DNA from: Legionellales bacterium UBA5158
Lineage (GTDB): Bacteria > Pseudomonadota > Gammaproteobacteria > DSM-16500
DNA: 9,193 nucleotides
Reading direction: 5' to 3'
NCBI GenBank assembly: GCA_002413665.1
Contig: DHXK01000199.1
Span: 1-9,193, forward strand
Positions 5,961-9,193 of this stretch are shown here, one piece after another (the stretch's first letter is position 1; each line of letters opens with the position of its first letter). The notes beneath the pieces are model-generated. The model did not search any database. It saw only the letters and a program-made list of their open reading frames with translations, and was not told the DNA's origin. The translations under genes and the position numbers were made by a program.

Positions 5961-6790
5961 CTCTTATACAGGCGCCTATGGCCGCTGTTCTAAAGAAAGT
6001 GTGTTCTACAGTGATTAAAAAAATAAGTTTACCTACATCTAGTACTGCGAATTCTTTTGATGATTAAGCTCAAGTTTTGCTAGAAGAAAAAATTTAAATT
6101 GTTAGTTTTACTTTTGGAATTCCCCCGTCCCACTGGATAAAGAAATTTAAATAAAATAAAATAAAATTAATAGGTACCGCAACGACACTTGCAGAAGCCC
6201 TTATGTTAGAACGAAAAGGGGTGGACTTAATTGTGGCTCAAGGAATTGAAGCAGGTGGGCATAGAGGAACATTTTTAGTAAACAGGAAAGATGCGCTCAT
6301 AGCAAATTTTTCTTTAATTCCCAATATCAAAGACAATGTCAACATTCCAGTGATAGCAGCTGGTGGAATTATGGATGCAAGAGGAGTGCTTGCTGCACTC
6401 ATGCTGGGAGCTTCGGCTATTCAAATGGGGACTGCATTTATAAGCTGCACAGAATCAGGTGCCCCTGAGGTCTATAAAAAGGCATTATTAAAAACAAAAA
6501 ATGATAATACTGTACTGACGCGTGTTTTTTCAGGTAAGTGGGCGCGTGGTATTAAAAATAAATTTATTGAAGATATGGAATTTTACCAAAATAAAATTCT
6601 AGATTATCCTATACAGAATCAATTAACTCGTCAAATAAGAGAAACAGCGGCGAAGAGGAATCAGCCGAATTATATGTCACTTTGGGCTGGGCAATCTGCT
6701 TATTTATGCCAGACGTTAAAGGCTGAAAAATTGATTCGGGATGTTGATTTGCAGGTTAGAGGGTTATTGAAGAAAGTACATTTACCTTGA
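5957..6790 (+). pseudogene. Decayed nitronate monooxygenase (2-nitropropane dioxygenase) gene
   Basis: Nitronate monooxygenases are FMN enzymes that oxidise alkyl nitronates. One frame reads as this family from about 5957 to TGA 6788-6790 but contains TAA at 6065-6067, 6095-6097 and 6152-6154. Family landmarks on both sides of the stops lie in the same frame: VLLEEK (6074-6091), VSFTFGIPPSHWIKKFK (6101-6151), LIGTATTLAEALMLERKG, VAQGIEAGGHRG with the expected active-site His, IPVIAAGGIMDARG, and MGTAFISCTES. The longest open stretch, 6203-6790, has 195 residues against about 350 usual. It starts internally and lacks the N-terminal FMN-binding part. A possible QAPMA near 5969-5983 could be the family's N-terminal motif, implying an internal deletion of some 100 residues. 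Multiple stops plus deletion argue for decay, not a sequencing error. Confidence 0.9.
6149..6167 (+). repeat. Short AAAAT tandem repeat inside the pseudogene
   Basis: About three and a half copies of the 5-bp unit AAAAT/ATAAA lie directly over the third in-frame stop of the nitronate monooxygenase remnant (TAA 6152-6154). Repeat expansion in this tract may have contributed to the stop. Confidence 0.5.
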
Positions 6791-6830
6791 AATTTTATGG
6801 CTAAATCAATTACTTAGATATTATCTTTTC

Positions 6831-6877
6831 GCCTCTCCCCTTGTGGGAGAGGCCGACGCAGAGCGGCGGGTGAGGGG
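6831..6877. repeat. GC-rich REP-like palindromic element
   Basis: GCCTCTCCC (6831-6839) and GGGAGAGGC (6845-6853) form a perfect 9-bp stem with a five-base loop, followed by CGACGCAGAGCGGCGGG and TGAGGGG. The block is far richer in GC than its surroundings. The stem plus a trailing GTGAGGGG resembles dispersed intergenic REP-type elements found in many proteobacteria, usually moved by RAYT transposases. No transposase is present here and no second copy lies in the window. There is no T-run, so it is not a standard terminator. It sits between the nitronate monooxygenase relict and the helicase. Confidence 0.6.
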
Positions 6878-6947
6878 TGTTTGAAGGAGAAGGGAATCTG
6901 TCATGACTTTATAACCTAAAACAAAGATATCGATTAGTTTTTGACCA

Positions 6948-6956
6948 TGGTACAAT
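6948..6956 (+). promoter_or_regulatory. Candidate extended -10 promoter for the helicase
   Basis: TGGTACAAT matches the extended -10 pattern TGnTATAAT with one mismatch in the hexamer. It lies about 55 bases upstream of the helicase start. No good -35 hexamer occurs 17 bases upstream, as expected for an extended -10 promoter. The other bases between 6878 and 7000 show nothing distinct. Confidence 0.45.
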
Positions 6957-7010
6957 AGCCGTCCTTCGAGCTGTCACATAGGCTCTTTTCACTATTAGCA
7001 GGAAACAATT

Positions 7011-8276
7011 TTGAACTTTGACTCATTTAAGTTACATCCACACATTTTATCAAATGTGCATGCTTTAGGTTATAAAACGCCGACTCCTATTCAGCAACAA
7101 AGCATTCCCTCCATTTTGTTAGGCAAAGATGTGATGGGTTTAGCGCAAACAGGAACAGGTAAAACAGCCGCATTTGCATTGCCTATCATACAACGATTGA
7201 TGGAAGGCCCACGTTCTAGCGTACGGGCACTAATAGTTGCGCCTACTCGGGAATTAGCCCAACAAATTCATGAAGCCATTGTTGAATTATGCAAAGGGAC
7301 GGGATTAAATAGCATGACGCTTTATGGTGGAGTGAATATCAATCCACAAATCAAAACTCTAAAAAGCGGCGTAGAAATTGTTGTAGCGTGCCCAGGACGT
7401 TTATTAGATCATGTTCAACAACGTACAATTAACTTAGAGAAAGTTGAAGTATTAGTTTTAGATGAAGCAGATCAAATGTTTGATATGGGTTTTTTACCAA
7501 GCATTCGTAGAATCCTACGTTACTTGCCCAAAAAACGACAAACCTTGTTATTTTCAGCGACGATGCCAAGTGCGATTAACGAGTTGGCGCGAGAAGTGCT
7601 ACATCAACCTATTACAATAGAAGTCGGTCACAGCGCACCAGCAAAATCAGTGCAACAGGTTTTGTTTCCTGTACCACAACATCTTAAAGCAGATTTGCTT
7701 ATTAATATCTTGCGTAAGACTCAAGTTGACTCTGTGCTAGTTTTTACTCGCACTAAACGTGGTGCTAAACAAGTCGCGCTCAAGCTTGAACTTGCGGGTT
7801 TTAAAGCAACATCGTTACAAGGTAATTTATCGCAAAATAAGCGCTTAAGTGCAATGAATGGATTTCGTGATGGCTCATTAAAAATTTTAGTAGCAACTGA
7901 TATTGCAGCACGGGGAATTGACGTGACAAGTATTTCACATGTTATTAATTACGATATGCCTAGCACTGTAGAATCCTATATCCATCGTATTGGTCGTACA
8001 GGCCGCGCGGAAAAAATAGGTGAAGCATACACACTCATTCTGCAGGAAGATCAAATACTCATACGTAAAATTGAACGCGTTCTTGGCAGTAGATTAGAAC
8101 AGCGTAAGCTTGAAGGCTTTAATTATGATGCTAAAGGAACAGGACCTGCTCGTCATCCTACGCTGCAGCAAGCACGGCCTCAACGTTCTTCAAGTAATTC
8201 TCCTCGAGGTAATCCAAAACCAAGGCAAGCTATGCAAACCCAAAAATCATATGCTAAACCTGCTTCAGTGAGCTAA
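7011..8276 (+). CDS. rhlE: DEAD-box ATP-dependent RNA helicase, RhlE type
   Basis: 421 residues from TTG 7011, chosen because AGGA at 7000-7003 lies seven bases upstream and the Q-motif phenylalanine follows directly, as is typical at the N-terminus of RhlE. All helicase motifs are present: Q motif (YKTPTPIQ, 21-28), Walker A AQTGTGKT (45-52), PTREL (79-83 region), YGG (105-107), CPGR (127-130), DEAD (151-154), SAT (182-184), VLVFTRT (242-248), ATDIAARGID (295-304) and HRIGRTGR (325-332). The tail after about 375 is short, basic and Ser/Pro/Gln-rich, as in RNA-binding tails of this family. RhlE proteins unwind short RNA duplexes in ribosome maturation, RNA decay and cold adaptation, in the cytoplasm. 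The frame is intact, and the gene appears to have its own promoter and stand alone. The assignment to RhlE rather than another subfamily rests on overall similarity. Confidence 0.96.
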   Translation: MNFDSFKLHPHILSNVHALGYKTPTPIQQQSIPSILLGKDVMGLAQTGTGKTAAFALPIIQRLMEGPRSSVRALIVAPTRELAQQIHEAIVELCKGTGLNSMTLYGGVNINPQIKTLKSGVEIVVACPGRLLDHVQQRTINLEKVEVLVLDEADQMFDMGFLPSIRRILRYLPKKRQTLLFSATMPSAINELAREVLHQPITIEVGHSAPAKSVQQVLFPVPQHLKADLLINILRKTQVDSVLVFTRTKRGAKQVALKLELAGFKATSLQGNLSQNKRLSAMNGFRDGSLKILVATDIAARGIDVTSISHVINYDMPSTVESYIHRIGRTGRAEKIGEAYTLILQEDQILIRKIERVLGSRLEQRKLEGFNYDAKGTGPARHPTLQQARPQRSSSNSPRGNPKPRQAMQTQKSYAKPASVS

Positions 8277-8316
8277 CAAAACGTGATCTGCATTTAGGCT
8301 CACAATTTTAGACGCG

Positions 8317-8369
8317 GAAATCCTGTTAGAAAATAGTTGAAATCTTCAACATTTAACTAATAGGATTTC
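8317..8369. repeat. Compound hairpin after the helicase
   Basis: GAAATCCTGTTAG (8317-8329) pairs with CTAATAGGATTTC (8357-8369) over 13 positions with one G-T wobble, and GTTGAA/TTCAAC (8336-8341, 8345-8350) forms an inner stem. It starts 40 bases past the helicase stop and ends 45 bases before the TPR gene. No T-run follows on either strand, so it is more likely an mRNA 3'-end or stabilising structure than a strict terminator. Confidence 0.55.
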
Positions 8370-8413
8370 ATGTGAAAAAATTTATACATTAAAAAAACAG
8401 TTTGGATAGAGTA

Positions 8414-8988
8414 ATGAAAGTAGAAGAACTATTTAATCTGGCTAAGACTTTTCTTAAAGCAAAACGTTATATAGAAGCTGCCACTTATTGTGAAGCGGCA
8501 ATTAAACAAGATAATTTAAATGTTGATTACCACGAAATCCTTGCTCTAACTTATTCTAATATGCTGTGCAAAAAGCAGGGTCACTGTAACGAATTGATTG
8601 AAGCATACGAAAATGCTCTTCTTTTAAATCCTAACCGCTTACATTTGCAGGTGATCCTTAACGAGATAAAGCGTACTACGCGTGATATTTTTTATGGGTA
8701 TCTTATAAAACGTAGTCATAATATTAGGGCAGGAGAAATTAAAGCCTTAGATGAAAATTATTATGCTACGAAGAAATTACAAGATATAGGTTCAAATGCA
8801 TCAGTAATGCCATTCTGGACATAGAATTAAAGCTAAGTGAAAATAACTTGGAAGAAAAAATAAAAGATCTAGATGCGTTACTGGGAAATGAATTTCTTCC
8901 TTCAAATGAAAAATCTATTATGCGAAGTTCAGTACAAAATTTTCCCTTGTCTCATTATGAAGAACTAAAAAGAGCGTTGCGTCTATAA
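8414..8988 (+). pseudogene. Frameshifted small TPR-repeat protein
   Basis: From ATG 8414 (GGA seven bases upstream; TTG at 8402 is an in-frame alternative) the frame runs 136 residues to TAG 8822-8824. Residues about 2-35 (FNLAKTFLKAKRYIEAATYC, then EAAIKQD) and about 38-75 (YHEILALTYSNM ... ELIEAYENALLLNP) look like tetratricopeptide repeats, helical pairs used for protein binding. Coding character continues in the -1 frame to TAA 8986-8988: ILDIELKLSENNLEEKIKDL, then a helical Leu/Glu/Lys-rich tail ending EELKRALRL. That frame has several stops before 8755, so the switch falls between 8755 and 8822. Removing 11 bases between two AATGC copies (8795-8799, 8806-8810) restores a single 187-residue protein. 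I recognise no specific family. Two separate proteins, or a functional shortened protein, remain possible. Confidence 0.6.
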
Positions 8989-9032
8989 CTAAATAACTTT
9001 TCTTTAATGATGAATGCTAGTAGATAATTATT

Positions 9033-9056
9033 CTTCAGTCTTATTGCTGACTGAAG
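9033..9056. repeat. 8-bp hairpin downstream of the TPR remnant
   Basis: CTTCAGTC (9033-9040) and GACTGAAG (9049-9056) pair perfectly around an eight-base loop, about 45 bases past the restored TPR stop. No T-run follows on the plus strand, so termination would be weak. The remainder of 8989-9193 is AT-rich, with several CTTAA words and no gene that I can support. Confidence 0.5.
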
Positions 9057-9193
9057 GTGCAAGAAAGAAGTGGCGTGATCCTGACTTAAAAGTACTTAAG
9101 TGATAATTTATTAAAATACTTAATAATCATGTTTCTACAACAGAACCAAACAATTTGATTTAAAAATGAACTAGTAAGTGTTAAGCTACGCCC

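Noticed and set aside
6203..6790. Intact 195-residue nitronate monooxygenase starting at ATG 6203
   Set aside because: Family sequence continues upstream in the same frame through three stops, and the ATG lies inside a conserved helix without a ribosome binding site.
6941..6956. TTGACC as -35 box paired with TACAAT
   Set aside because: Only four bases separate them, too few for a sigma-70 promoter. An extended -10 reading fits better.
9085..9100. CTTAAA-N4-CTTAAG as a second PmrA box
   Set aside because: The half-sites are 10 bp apart instead of 11, no clear -10 box is positioned nearby, and no gene starts within the window.
9014..9103. 29-codon plus-strand frame (MLVDNYSSVLLLTEG...)
   Set aside because: No ribosome binding site, overlaps the hairpin at 9033-9056, and too short to judge.

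Overview
The window looks like low-GC chromosome from a host-associated gammaproteobacterium, most plausibly of the Legionellales. This is inferred from a giant bacterial protein with eukaryotic-type U-box domains, a possible PmrA-type control element in front of it, clear gene decay around it, and a gammaproteobacterial-type RhlE helicase. No rRNA, tRNA, CRISPR array or transposase gene is visible.

Layout. 1-206 is non-coding and holds an 11-bp inverted repeat. 207-853 (minus) is a frameshifted, start-less gene remnant with Ala/Ser linkers like those of the giant protein. 942-976 is a bidirectional terminator. 991-5556 (minus) encodes a 1521-residue protein: helical N-terminal regions, a canonical U-box, a second degenerate U-box in what looks like a duplicated module, and a long disordered C-terminus with NPF motifs and a basic cluster. 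5557-5810 holds its ribosome binding site, a candidate -10 box overlapped upstream by a CTTAA-N6-CTTAA element, and a minus-strand hairpin terminator. 5811-6790 (plus) is two decayed genes: the tail of a cyclase-family (kynurenine formamidase-like) protein running into a nitronate monooxygenase gene with three in-frame stops and most of its N-terminal half missing. 6831-6877 is a GC-rich REP-like element. 7011-8276 (plus) is an intact DEAD-box helicase of the RhlE type. 8414-8988 (plus) is a small TPR protein gene broken by a frameshift, perhaps an 11-bp insertion. 8989-9193 holds only a hairpin and AT-rich sequence.

The genes do not form one operon. The helicase is an ordinary housekeeping gene. 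The giant U-box protein is the notable element: a candidate secreted E3 ubiquitin ligase whose one-canonical, one-degenerate U-box plan recalls Legionella LubX, but inside a far larger scaffold. It is the only clearly intact accessory gene among at least four broken ones, which suggests it is retained by selection.
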